Below are positions 6,748 to 14,612 of a stretch of DNA of 15,684 bases, one piece after another. Position numbers and translations under genes: made by a program. The stretch's first letter is position 1, and the number at the start of each line of letters is the position of its first letter. The notes beneath the pieces were generated by a model that had not been told where the DNA came from, did no database searches, and saw nothing but the letters and a program-made list of their open reading frames with translations. This stretch comes from Euryarchaeota archaeon UBA501 (GTDB taxonomy: Archaea; Thermoplasmatota; Poseidoniia; Poseidoniales; Thalassarchaeaceae): the NCBI GenBank assembly GCA_002505685.1, contig DAVT01000034.1, positions 1 to 15,684 of the forward strand, read 5' to 3'.

Positions 6748-7794
6748 ATGTCGCCAATGCTAAGAGCCAGATTAGACGACCTGCAATGCTCGGGGGGTGT
6801 TGGTGTGGTCGATGTGGACACAATACGGATTGATCAAATCGTTGCGGACGGGGACCTAGATGGATTGTTATCTGCTGCAATCTTGAGACGGGTTTGGTGC
6901 GATGCTGAAGTTCAATTCAGCCATCCTGCTGAAATTCGTCGCGGTGATTTGGATGATATAATCAATGAAAATACGGCGGTTGTGGATTTACCATTTCATC
7001 CACACTGTGGATTGCACATTGATCACCATTTGACGAACAAGCCGACTGATTCTCAGTTGATGGATGCAGAAAAACGGGGTTGCAAGATTATCTGGGATGC
7101 CGCTCTCAGTGCTGCTAGAGTTTGTTTTGATACGTTTCAAGATATTGCCAATCTATCGGACCTTGAACAATGGATGGGGATGGTCGACAAATTAGATGGG
7201 GGGAAAATCTCCAGTGAAGAATTTCTTTCAGATGACCCAATTGTTTGGATTGGAAGAACAATGGATGCATCGGATGTTGAACTTTGCAATTTGCTCTTAG
7301 AACAAATCACGATGGGGGCCTCTCCTGAAGAACTGGTAAAAGTTGGAGGAGTTTCTGAAAAAATTGAACTTGCAAAGGATGAGTTTTCACGGTTGCAAGC
7401 AATGATTGATTCGTGTTCAAAGATTGATGATCGTATGGCTATTGTGCGCCTTGATGGGAAAGGCGTACGAACGAATGGGTACCTAATTACAGCCCATTTT
7501 GGAGCCGAATGTGATGCGTGTATTATCATCCATGGCAATGAGCATTCAGATGAAAATAGTTGGCCTCTTTCAGCTTCATTTTACAGTAATTCATTTCTAC
7601 ACAAGGAAGGAGGGTTGTTTGATTTGACAAGAATGGCAACGGCTTTTGATGTGGACGGAGGGGGGCATGCAAATGCTTGTGGCTGCCGTATTCAACCTCT
7701 ATCAGATTCGGGAGTTGTTGAAGAAAGAGAGGTCAATTTGGAAGACGTGCAAAAGAATATCCAAGCATGGATGGATACTTGGAAATCTCGTTAA
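6748..7794 (+). CDS. DHH/DHHA1 family phosphoesterase
   Basis: This 348-residue protein has the two-domain layout of the DHH superfamily (RecJ-like exonucleases, nanoRNases, pAp phosphatases), which hydrolyse phosphodiester bonds with Mn2+ in the cytosol. Motif I is VADGDLDG (32-39, Asp34, Asp36 and Asp38). Motif II is VVDLPF (Asp80). Motif III is HIDHH (90-94). The C-terminal DHHA1 domain has GGGHANACGC (304-313), the substrate-binding Gly-rich loop. All catalytic motifs look intact. Its length is closer to NrnA-like enzymes than to full RecJ, so a small-RNA or nucleotide phosphatase role is more likely than DNA recombination; this is inference. Starts at 6706 and 6757 are in the same frame; 6748 leaves about 50 bases for the divergent promoter. 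The stop shares TTAA with the convergent gene. Confidence 0.87.
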   Translation: MSPMLRARLDDLQCSGGVGVVDVDTIRIDQIVADGDLDGLLSAAILRRVWCDAEVQFSHPAEIRRGDLDDIINENTAVVDLPFHPHCGLHIDHHLTNKPTDSQLMDAEKRGCKIIWDAALSAARVCFDTFQDIANLSDLEQWMGMVDKLDGGKISSEEFLSDDPIVWIGRTMDASDVELCNLLLEQITMGASPEELVKVGGVSEKIELAKDEFSRLQAMIDSCSKIDDRMAIVRLDGKGVRTNGYLITAHFGAECDACIIIHGNEHSDENSWPLSASFYSNSFLHKEGGLFDLTRMATAFDVDGGGHANACGCRIQPLSDSGVVEEREVNLEDVQKNIQAWMDTWKSR

Positions 7795-8273
7795 ATTAGG
7801 ATCTGTAATAACCAAAGAAAACCCAAGAAAGCATGGATGAAAATTAGCAACATAATGATGTCAGATGCCCGGCCGTGCTGACTTTTTTGCGTCGACCATG
7901 ATTGTCCAGAATCCCTCAACTGTTTGACTTCGCGACCTTTTCGCCAAAGGTATGTCAATAGAATGAGACCTAAGACTCCACCGCCGGCGTGTAGGCCCCC
8001 CGCTCCAGTTGGCAAAAACGCATGCGGGATCGTAACGCCTTCTGTGCGCATTCGATATGTGGCGTTAGATGCAAATCCTCCAATGACTAAAACCCAAGCT
8101 AAGATGTAAATTCTCTGACCGTCTTTTTCATGCGAATGCACTGCATTTTTCCGCTCATCTCCCTTGAGAAGTTTGCCTCGCTGACGCCATCTATGTTGTC
8201 TAATCATCCATACAATCACGAAGATTGCTGCAATTGGATGCAGGAGAATGATGACCAAATCCAGCGGGTCCAC
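7791..8273 (-). CDS. Four-span His-rich membrane protein (DUF4079-like)
   Basis: The 160-residue protein begins at a GTG (8271-8273), with GGGAGG only one base upstream. Four hydrophobic helices are visible at about 5-24, 54-73, 93-111 and 138-159. Histidines lie in or beside the helices: LLHPIAA (His12), AVHSHEKDG (His46 and His48), GGLHAGGG (His95) and IFIHAFLGFLW (His147). This pattern resembles the DUF4079 / b-type-cytochrome-like families in which such residues could bind heme, but I cannot prove heme binding from sequence. The loop between helices 2 and 3 contains YRMRTEGVTIPH. If correct, it is a membrane electron-transfer component or sensor. It overlaps the DHH gene's stop by four bases. 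No redox partner is encoded next to it. Confidence 0.65.
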   Translation of the reverse strand: MDPLDLVIILLHPIAAIFVIVWMIRQHRWRQRGKLLKGDERKNAVHSHEKDGQRIYILAWVLVIGGFASNATYRMRTEGVTIPHAFLPTGAGGLHAGGGVLGLILLTYLWRKGREVKQLRDSGQSWSTQKSQHGRASDIIMLLIFIHAFLGFLWLLQILI

Positions 8274-8336
8274 GCCTCCCGGAGAAGAGGGTCACTCTTC
8301 AGCGATGCGTTCATAATAGTCCGGTTATCGCTAGAA

Positions 8337-8353
8337 CCCCGCCGTAGGCGGGG
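8337..8353 (+). promoter_or_regulatory. GC-rich hairpin at the start of the PIN-protein gene
   Basis: CCCCGCC (8337-8343), loop GTA and GGCGGGG (8347-8353) form a perfect 7-bp stem ending nine bases before the ATG at 8363. The right arm overlaps the only G-rich candidate ribosome-binding sequence, so folding could hide it. Upstream, TTCATAATAGT at 8310-8320 could be the TATA element, which would put the hairpin at the very 5' end of the mRNA. Confidence 0.45.
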
Positions 8354-8362
8354 GGCGAGTGA

Positions 8363-11300
8363 ATGGCAGTCAGCGAAGATCACTTGCTTGAATGCCTAGA
8401 TGTGGCGGTCAAAGCAGGAGATATTCCTGAAAAGAGGCGTCGAAAAGCGATGGATACTGCCGCTTGGAAATTACTAGAAAAACCGTGGAAAGGTTTGCTC
8501 CTAGTAGCCCTTGACAAAGAAGAAGTCAAGGCGGATGAGGCGGGGAGTCGCCCGAATAGCCGACGAATGCGGAATAGAGGGAGGAGAGCCCGAAGTACTG
8601 GCACTGAGGATTGGATCGAAGGTGTCGAGGGGTTGTTGAATTCCAATTCACCCCCCGGTTATCGTCTATCTGCCATGCTTGTACATCGGGCAAGATTGGG
8701 TGCTAAATGGAATGCTTCCTGGGATGAAAAGTTGGAGGGGTTGCGAAATGATTGCCTCGATGGCGTCCATCCCGTTTGGCAGAAAATGGCGAAGGAGTCA
8801 CCGTTGCTGGCTGAGATGTCGATGTATCCAAAGAAAATCGAAGTATCTCCAATTGTAAAGGATGATGGGTCTTGGATAAATTCAGCAAAGATTGATCCTG
8901 AGAATCGTTCTGATTTGGCTGGTTGGCTAGAACAATCATTTCCGTTTGCACTCACGGCTGAGGTTGAGGTCGCAATTCAAGGCTTCATGCGGGGCTTAAA
9001 TTCGAAAGGAAAAATGCCCGCAGTGTCCGATTCCATGAGTTCTCTTTCTGGAGATGCGGTAATGATTCGTGCACTCTGTAGAATCGCTGTCGGCGACCAT
9101 CGTTGTGCTGAAGATTTGCAAGAATTGGTCCAAGTAAAAGGCGAAATTGCTAGCGTTGCAAGCAACCAACTCGCTTTGTTCAACCTCCGACGAGGGGATC
9201 TATCGTTTTGGGAATCATGTTACAACGCAGCGGATGATAATGCGCTATCTCTTGCTATGCGAAATCAAGCTTGGGTTGAAATCCCTCCGGAAATTGAGTT
9301 GTCGTCCAATGAATTGAGTCAAGGGCTAGATGTGATTGAGGATTCGGATGCTCGGAGGGCGCTTTCTTGGGCGTTGCTATCTGCTCATATTCGAGAAGAG
9401 AAATTTGAAAATGCAATTGAACTTGTTTCGGGATTGAATATTGCCGAACCGAATAGAATGGATCTCATCATTGAGTTGATGTTAGGGGCCGATGCAGATG
9501 TTGGTTTGAACGACTTAGCAATTCGAATTGAAACTGAAATCGAGCGGTTCGGTGATTCCGATATTCAGTTGATTCTAGAATCGGAGGGATTGCCCGTCCA
9601 TCTGCGAGCTCTGGCTGGAAATCAAGTTCAAATGAGAGATAGTTTCAATGATCAAACCCTAGAAACTTTGGTGCTGGATGTATTCACACAAGCGGGAAAC
9701 GCCATGAAAATTGGTTCAATATTGATGAATCTAGAAAATGGATCTGCTACATATCCTCATCGTACCATCCTCGTATATCATCTCCTTCCCGGGAATGCAA
9801 ATCAAGATCTCTGTGATTGGGTCGATGCTGCTCGACCTAATGCGATTGATGCCTTGTCAAAAGAATCGTGTGGATTGTTGTCAGAAACTTCGATTGGGCT
9901 CATCAAACTCTTGGAAGGGGCGCCTGCGGATTTGGATGGAATCCAACGTAGAGTGGCTGCAAACCGAGATGCGATTCGGGCCTTCAATCAATGTCGCCAA
10001 GCCTTGCTAAAGGGAGGGGATGGTTTGGTCCCCGCCGACAGATTGGATAAATTGGAGGCCTCAATAGAAAATTCATCGCTGAAAGGAGTTGAGTTACGCC
10101 TCTTCCACGCGGTTTTAGATCGATTGAGGTTCAATCGGGCCATTCGATTGTTGGAAGATCATCAAATTGAGCACACAAATTTGGCCATCGATATTTTGGA
10201 CAAATTGGTCGGGAAAAATCCACGCAAACGGATCGTCGATGGTGTTCGCCAAGTTGTTTTGGAACACGATAGTATTGCAATACCAACCTTTGCAGAGTGG
10301 CACAGAATGAATGCTGCATCTTCTTCATGGTACCAAATTATCTTGGCTTCTATCGAAGAAAAACGCGGAAATTATCTCAACGCAGCGCGCTCATTGCATA
10401 AAGCAAGCAAGGACGTCGATTTCAGTTTTGAGAACAGGGTGCGTTTGGCCCGTCGAGCCCTAATCGCATACGCGCATGCAGGACGGTTTTCAGAAGCGGT
10501 TGAAATGCTGGAATCCCAACAAGCACTATCCTCGGCAATGACGGGGTTGTTCCAACTTTATCTCAGAGTTTGTGATGATGCTCAACGTCAGCAGCCTGAA
10601 GCGGCCCGACGAAAATTGCTGGATTGGATTGTGCAAATTGAGACCTTTGAAGTTGAAAATAAGGAAGGTGAAATTGTTGAAAAACAAAGGAAAACATATC
10701 CTTCCGAGGAATTGGATTTGTTGTTTACTTATCCCAACTCTCGTAATCTCCCTAAGGAACCCTGGCAAGGTCGTATACGTTCGGCAATCAAACATGGTTC
10801 TCGCAACAGTCGTCGCAGTCAACGAAGTCAATTGGAATCACAATTCAGAGACTTATTGCGTGATAAGCCAAGCGTTCAGGAAGTTGAAAGTGTGGCCGGA
10901 GAGGCCGCCTCAATCAACCCAACTCAAGGGTTATTGATGTTTGAACGTGCCATGAATTCCGGTCTGTTTTCAAACAATGAAATGAAGGCTCTTTTACGGA
11001 GTCAAAATGGTATTTTCCGCCTGAATGAGAATTTGTTGCCAATACGGATCAGAAGAAAATTACGCCATTTGACCTTGAAACCACTGATATTGGTTGACAC
11101 AAATCTCCTCATCGACTCGGCTAGAGAAAGAGTGGGGTGGTTGTTGAGTGATGAGGGTGGTATAGAGGTCAATGCCCACGGTTCATTCCACAGAACTGTT
11201 CGCTACAAAGCGGAGGCTGGAATGGTTGAATTGATGATTCCTGAAGCTGCTGAATTTGAATTCAAGAATGCAATGAGCAACCTTGAGCGGGTTCGCTCTC

Positions 11301-11755
11301 TATTTGATGACGTATGGATTGACGAGTCCCAGTGGAAAGAATGTGTGACTAAAGAAAAAGTCAAGGCTGTTTGTGCAGAAGTTCTCAAGGATTATTCGAC
11401 TTGGAAACCTAGTGCTGAGGATTTGAAAGGTGCCGAAGAGTTTGAAGAACGAACAATCGATTTCATGGTTGAACACCGTGATACATACATGGCGGTCGTC
11501 GATGGAAAAATTGCACATAATGCTCATTCACTTGAGAAGCGAACTGAAATCAATGGTGAGGGAATTTACCCTGAAAGGGGAGACCGTGATATCATGAGAG
11601 TTGCTGCGATGTTAGCTGAATCAACCTACAAGGGCATTGGTGCAACATTGATTGCATCCAGAGATTCTGATTTCTGGATTGTTCGTCGCTCACTGGAAGA
11701 GGAGTTCGGATTCGGTGTGGTTCGTACCGCTAGAGAACTTAGTCAGTGGGCCTAA
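8363..11755 (+). CDS. Giant helical-repeat protein with C-terminal PIN nuclease domain
   Basis: The 1130-residue protein carries a complete PIN domain at about 908-1128. LILVDTN holds Asp912, PEAAEFEF holds Glu961/964, RGDRDIMRVA holds Asp1074 and Asp1076, and IASRDSDF holds Asp1101 and Asp1103. The acidic tetrad is intact, so it should be a metal-dependent ribonuclease. The PIN region is longer than the usual 130-150 residues, with about 100 residues inserted between the second and third acids. Residues 85-900 are almost entirely alpha-helical, and about 650-730 looks TPR-like (RGNYLNAARSLHKAS, AYAHAGRFSEAVEML). Two basic stretches, 67-77 (RRMRNRGRRAR) and about 812-822 (SRNSRRSQRSQ), may contact RNA. 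There is no signal peptide or membrane span, so it should be cytosolic. It does not look like a toxin: no short antitoxin gene adjoins it. The ATG follows a G-rich stretch and a hairpin. The target is unknown. Confidence 0.85.
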   Translation: MAVSEDHLLECLDVAVKAGDIPEKRRRKAMDTAAWKLLEKPWKGLLLVALDKEEVKADEAGSRPNSRRMRNRGRRARSTGTEDWIEGVEGLLNSNSPPGYRLSAMLVHRARLGAKWNASWDEKLEGLRNDCLDGVHPVWQKMAKESPLLAEMSMYPKKIEVSPIVKDDGSWINSAKIDPENRSDLAGWLEQSFPFALTAEVEVAIQGFMRGLNSKGKMPAVSDSMSSLSGDAVMIRALCRIAVGDHRCAEDLQELVQVKGEIASVASNQLALFNLRRGDLSFWESCYNAADDNALSLAMRNQAWVEIPPEIELSSNELSQGLDVIEDSDARRALSWALLSAHIREEKFENAIELVSGLNIAEPNRMDLIIELMLGADADVGLNDLAIRIETEIERFGDSDIQLILESEGLPVHLRALAGNQVQMRDSFNDQTLETLVLDVFTQAGNAMKIGSILMNLENGSATYPHRTILVYHLLPGNANQDLCDWVDAARPNAIDALSKESCGLLSETSIGLIKLLEGAPADLDGIQRRVAANRDAIRAFNQCRQALLKGGDGLVPADRLDKLEASIENSSLKGVELRLFHAVLDRLRFNRAIRLLEDHQIEHTNLAIDILDKLVGKNPRKRIVDGVRQVVLEHDSIAIPTFAEWHRMNAASSSWYQIILASIEEKRGNYLNAARSLHKASKDVDFSFENRVRLARRALIAYAHAGRFSEAVEMLESQQALSSAMTGLFQLYLRVCDDAQRQQPEAARRKLLDWIVQIETFEVENKEGEIVEKQRKTYPSEELDLLFTYPNSRNLPKEPWQGRIRSAIKHGSRNSRRSQRSQLESQFRDLLRDKPSVQEVESVAGEAASINPTQGLLMFERAMNSGLFSNNEMKALLRSQNGIFRLNENLLPIRIRRKLRHLTLKPLILVDTNLLIDSARERVGWLLSDEGGIEVNAHGSFHRTVRYKAEAGMVELMIPEAAEFEFKNAMSNLERVRSLFDDVWIDESQWKECVTKEKVKAVCAEVLKDYSTWKPSAEDLKGAEEFEERTIDFMVEHRDTYMAVVDGKIAHNAHSLEKRTEINGEGIYPERGDRDIMRVAAMLAESTYKGIGATLIASRDSDFWIVRRSLEEEFGFGVVRTARELSQWA

Positions 11756-12444
11756 TCTGAAACCCACGAAGCAAGATATCGATCTATACTCGGTGATTCT
11801 TCGTAAGTAAAATGCTGGAACGAAGTTGGATTGAGGGAAGCGAATCGACCCTCGAGCCAAGTTCTTGACAATGGCCACGGAGGAGGTGATTCATTGGGTG
11901 TTTGGAAACCTGCCAATCGCCCGATACACAATAGTGAGCCACCAGAATTCAACAGACCTGGTATTTGTGTCGCCGCGGGGTCGCGTACCTCTTCGGGAAT
12001 CGCTTGCAAAATATGGATTTCCACAACCAAATCAAATGAGTTCAACCAAGTCTCAGGTGGACTTAACAAATCGGCGACGATGTAATCCACATCGGTTGAT
12101 GGGAAGCGCTCTTTGCACCATTGTATTGAGGATTCTGAGATGTCGAAGGCAATCACTTCGAAACCGATCGCTGACAGCCATTCTGCATCATCCCCCAACC
12201 CACAACCGATGACTAGCGCCTTGCCCTGCACATCCGGTTGGCTGGCAATCCATTCGACCATCTTGGGATGGGGTTCCATGCGTGCCCATGGGATTTCGTT
12301 AGAGTTTCGATTTGCTCCCGCATACAATTCCTCAAACCAGCGAAGCGGTTCACCATCGGCTTCTGCGGCCTCTGAGAGTTTCAGTAGACGCTCTCGGAAC
12401 TCGTCAGGCAACGGATTGCCGAACATATCGTCCATCGTTCTCAC
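11752..12444 (-). CDS. Class I SAM-dependent methyltransferase
   Basis: The 230-residue protein has a Rossmann-type methyltransferase core. Motif I is ALVIGCGLGDDAEWL (76-90), the acidic end of strand 2 is FDIS (100-103), VADLL at 123-127 follows, and FDLVVEIHILQAIP (137-150) is the strand-4/post-motif region. The N-terminal segment with WFEELYAGANRNSNEIPW recalls the thiopurine-methyltransferase-like branch, which methylates small thiol or metalloid-type molecules, but the substrate is not readable from the sequence. The start is a GTG at 12444 lying directly after the icd stop (TGA then GTG). An in-frame ATG at 12435 is the alternative. It is therefore the second gene of an icd operon. Its stop TAG overlaps the PIN gene's TAA by four bases (CTAA). 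Confidence 0.8.
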   Translation of the reverse strand: MRTMDDMFGNPLPDEFRERLLKLSEAAEADGEPLRWFEELYAGANRNSNEIPWARMEPHPKMVEWIASQPDVQGKALVIGCGLGDDAEWLSAIGFEVIAFDISESSIQWCKERFPSTDVDYIVADLLSPPETWLNSFDLVVEIHILQAIPEEVRDPAATQIPGLLNSGGSLLCIGRLAGFQTPNESPPPWPLSRTWLEGRFASLNPTSFQHFTYEESPSIDRYLASWVSD

Positions 12445-13719
12445 TCACATATTGTCAACAATGGCTTGACCGAATTCAGAGCACTTTAGGAGTGTTGCAT
12501 CATCCATCAATCGCTCAAAATCATAGGTGACTGTCTTGGCACTAATTGCACCTTCCATACCCTTGACAATTAGGTCTGCAGCCTCGCCCCATCCCATATG
12601 TCGTAGCATCATCTCGGCACTGAGGATCAAACTGCCGGGATTCACCTTGTCTTGTCCCGTATACTTGGGGGCAGTCCCGTGTGTGGCCTCGAAAATGGAG
12701 ATACCGGTATCATAGTTGATGTTGGCACCGGGTGCGATTCCAATTCCTCCCACTTGTGCTGCAAGTGCATCAGAGATGTAATCGCCATTCAGATTCATGG
12801 TTGCCAATACACCGTATTCTCGAGGGCGGGTCAGAACCTGTTGTAGCATAGCATCTGCAATGACGTCTTTGATCGTAATCGTCTTACCTGTGTTCGGGTT
12901 CTTGAGGGTGCACCAAGGTCCACCATCGAGTAATTCTGCACCAAACTCATTCTGGGCTAGTTCATAACCCCAATCACGGAAACCACCTTCTGTAAATTTC
13001 ATGATATTCCCCTTGTGTACCAGCGTCACGCTGTCATTATCATTGTCAATCGCATACTGAATTGCAGCACGAACGATGCGAGATGTCCCTTCACTTGAGA
13101 TTGGCTTGATTCCAATTCCACTGGTATTGGGGAAACGGATTTTGTCGACCCCCATTTCGTTTTGGAAGAAATCGATTACCTTAGCAACCTCTTCTGAACC
13201 TGCTTCCCATTCGATTCCTGCATAAACATCCTCACTATTTTCGCGGAAGATGATCATGTCCACCGCACCAGGGTCTCGAACCGGACTAGGGGTACCAGCA
13301 TACCAGCGTACAGGCCGAACACAGGCGAACAAGTCCAACTTCTGTCGAAGGGCAACGTTGAGGCTTCGGATTCCACCGCCAACCGGTGTGGTCAATGGTC
13401 CCTTAATGGAAACCAAACCTGTACGCATGGCATCCAATGTGGCTTCAGGCAACCATTCTCCTGTCTCATTGAATGCTTTCTCTCCGGCTAAAACTTCGTT
13501 CCAATGAATCTGTTTCTCTCCGCCATACGCTTTGGCGACACTGGCATCGACAACGTCAATCATGACGGGGGAAATGTCGATTCCAATTCCATCACCTTCG
13601 ATGTAGTGAACGATGGGGTCGTTGGGAACGTTGAGGGTGCCGTCTTCCATGGTGATTGAGGTGCCTGTCATGCTATCACGCTCGCCGAGATGGAGGCCCT
13701 TGATGATGCTAACCCTCAT
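12445..13719 (-). CDS. icd: NADP-dependent isocitrate dehydrogenase
   Basis: Icd converts isocitrate to 2-oxoglutarate, CO2 and NADPH in the citric acid cycle. The 424-residue protein matches the E. coli enzyme (416) almost throughout. GPLTTPVGGGIRSLNVALRQ contains Ser119, equivalent to the phosphorylated Ser113. Tyr166, Lys236 and the metal-binding Asp289, Asp313 and Asp317 are all present. NADP-determining residues are conserved: Lys352, Tyr353 and Val359 in APKYTGQDKV, and Tyr399 and Arg403 in VTYDFER. GAGGAG just before the ATG supports 13719; an internal ATG at 13671 would give 408 residues. The gene is divergent from osmC with only 13 bases between start codons. Very strong likeness to bacterial Icd suggests transfer if the host is archaeal. 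Confidence 0.96.
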   Translation of the reverse strand: MRVSIIKGLHLGERDSMTGTSITMEDGTLNVPNDPIVHYIEGDGIGIDISPVMIDVVDASVAKAYGGEKQIHWNEVLAGEKAFNETGEWLPEATLDAMRTGLVSIKGPLTTPVGGGIRSLNVALRQKLDLFACVRPVRWYAGTPSPVRDPGAVDMIIFRENSEDVYAGIEWEAGSEEVAKVIDFFQNEMGVDKIRFPNTSGIGIKPISSEGTSRIVRAAIQYAIDNDNDSVTLVHKGNIMKFTEGGFRDWGYELAQNEFGAELLDGGPWCTLKNPNTGKTITIKDVIADAMLQQVLTRPREYGVLATMNLNGDYISDALAAQVGGIGIAPGANINYDTGISIFEATHGTAPKYTGQDKVNPGSLILSAEMMLRHMGWGEAADLIVKGMEGAISAKTVTYDFERLMDDATLLKCSEFGQAIVDNM

Positions 13720-13732
13720 TCACTCCTCACGT

Positions 13733-14149
13733 ATGCGCGCGTACATGAGGGGAATTGTTCGATGGACGGGCGATGAAGATTTGATTGGCGAAAACGAGCA
13801 TGGGGCCTCGATTCCAATGCACACCAGCGATACACCCAACCCGGTTCAACTGGTGTTACTGGCACATGGTGGATGCACTCTACTCGATGTCATCACCGGG
13901 CTCAAGCATCGGATGGAAAATGTACGCGATATGTGGATTGAACTTGATGCGGATCGTCGTGAAGACCCGCCCCGAATGTTCACTGCGGTTCGAATGAAGT
14001 ATGTCATTGAAGGGGATGTGCCACGGCAATTGGTCGAGCGGATTATCGAGAAGAGTCACGAGAAGAATTGCTCTGTGGGAGCGATGGTCACAGGTTCAGG
14101 CGCAACCCTTGAATGGGAACTCGAAGTTATTTCTAATCGAGCAAGTTGA
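13733..14149 (+). CDS. OsmC-like peroxide-reducing family protein
   Basis: The 138-residue protein has the OsmC/Ohr/YhfA fold signature. A first Cys sits in LAHGGCTLLDV (Cys48), and a second in KNCSVGAM (Cys113), near the end of the long helix after PRQLVERIIEKSHE. The Cys pair is what thiol-dependent hydroperoxide reductases of this superfamily use, so a role in oxidative or envelope stress is likely. Which peroxide it reduces is not evident, and YhfA-like members have no assigned substrate. The ATG at 13733 is chosen; one at 13745 is equally possible. The frame extends back to 13613, but that part is antisense to icd and shows no family likeness. No Shine-Dalgarno is visible, so a leaderless mRNA is likely. 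The 3' end overlaps the convergent TerB-like gene by 17 bases. Confidence 0.82.
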   Translation: MRAYMRGIVRWTGDEDLIGENEHGASIPMHTSDTPNPVQLVLLAHGGCTLLDVITGLKHRMENVRDMWIELDADRREDPPRMFTAVRMKYVIEGDVPRQLVERIIEKSHEKNCSVGAMVTGSGATLEWELEVISNRAS

Positions 14150-14612
14150 GTGTGTGGGCGACCGGCGCGAGGGCCAATGGTACAGCGTTGAGGGCGGGGG
14201 CGACTCCGCCAACCATCCATGCACCTTCTGCGAATGGTCGGTCTAAACCCAGATGTGTCATCCAATCGTAAGCAATGATGTATCCACAGGGGTGTATGCC
14301 TGCGCGAAGAGCGGTAGCACCCAAGCGGCGAGCGAGTCCGCTTGAGATGTCTGGGTGAACAGACTTCAGGGCACGTACGGCATCAATCCACTCGACTAGA
14401 GACTTCGCACTCTCACCTTTGGGTGCGGTACCTGCAACCAATGCATCTTCGTATTTTGACTCGATTTCTGCACGTGCAGAATCAGAGAGGCCTAGGGCTG
14501 CTTGCAGAGCGTCCAGTTGGGCAAACTCGGTCGCGGTCATGATTCCATCCGCCCAAGCCAAAGCGAGGGCGTGGTAGAATGGATTGGGCCCAAGAGCATG
14601 CATGTAAATCAC
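14133..14612 (-). CDS. TerB-like helical protein (second of a pair)
   Basis: The 159-residue protein begins with a TerB-like module at about residues 12-55. ALAWADGIMTATEFAQLDAL has the ADG-x-(4)-E pattern typical of TerB helices, followed by LGLSDSARAEIE. A second helical part (about 65-130) is rich in Ala and Gly (RRLGATALRAGIHPCGYIIA) and could pack on a membrane or a partner. Residues 130-159 are hydrophobic (APALNAVPLALAPVAHTLNL) and may form one membrane-associated helix. The start ATG overlaps the TGA of the upstream gene (ATGA, 14609-14612), so the two are translated from one mRNA. TerB-type proteins often sit in tellurite/stress systems, but no other ter gene is present, so I do not assign that role. 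The 3' end overlaps osmC by 17 bases. Confidence 0.7.
   Translation of the reverse strand: MIYMHALGPNPFYHALALAWADGIMTATEFAQLDALQAALGLSDSARAEIESKYEDALVAGTAPKGESAKSLVEWIDAVRALKSVHPDISSGLARRLGATALRAGIHPCGYIIAYDWMTHLGLDRPFAEGAWMVGGVAPALNAVPLALAPVAHTLNLLD

Noticed and set aside
8363..11755. Toxin-antitoxin PIN module
   Set aside because: The protein is far too large and no small antitoxin gene adjoins it in the same direction.
13613..13732. Upstream extension of the OsmC-like gene
   Set aside because: This stretch is antisense to conserved icd coding sequence and unlike the family N-terminus.
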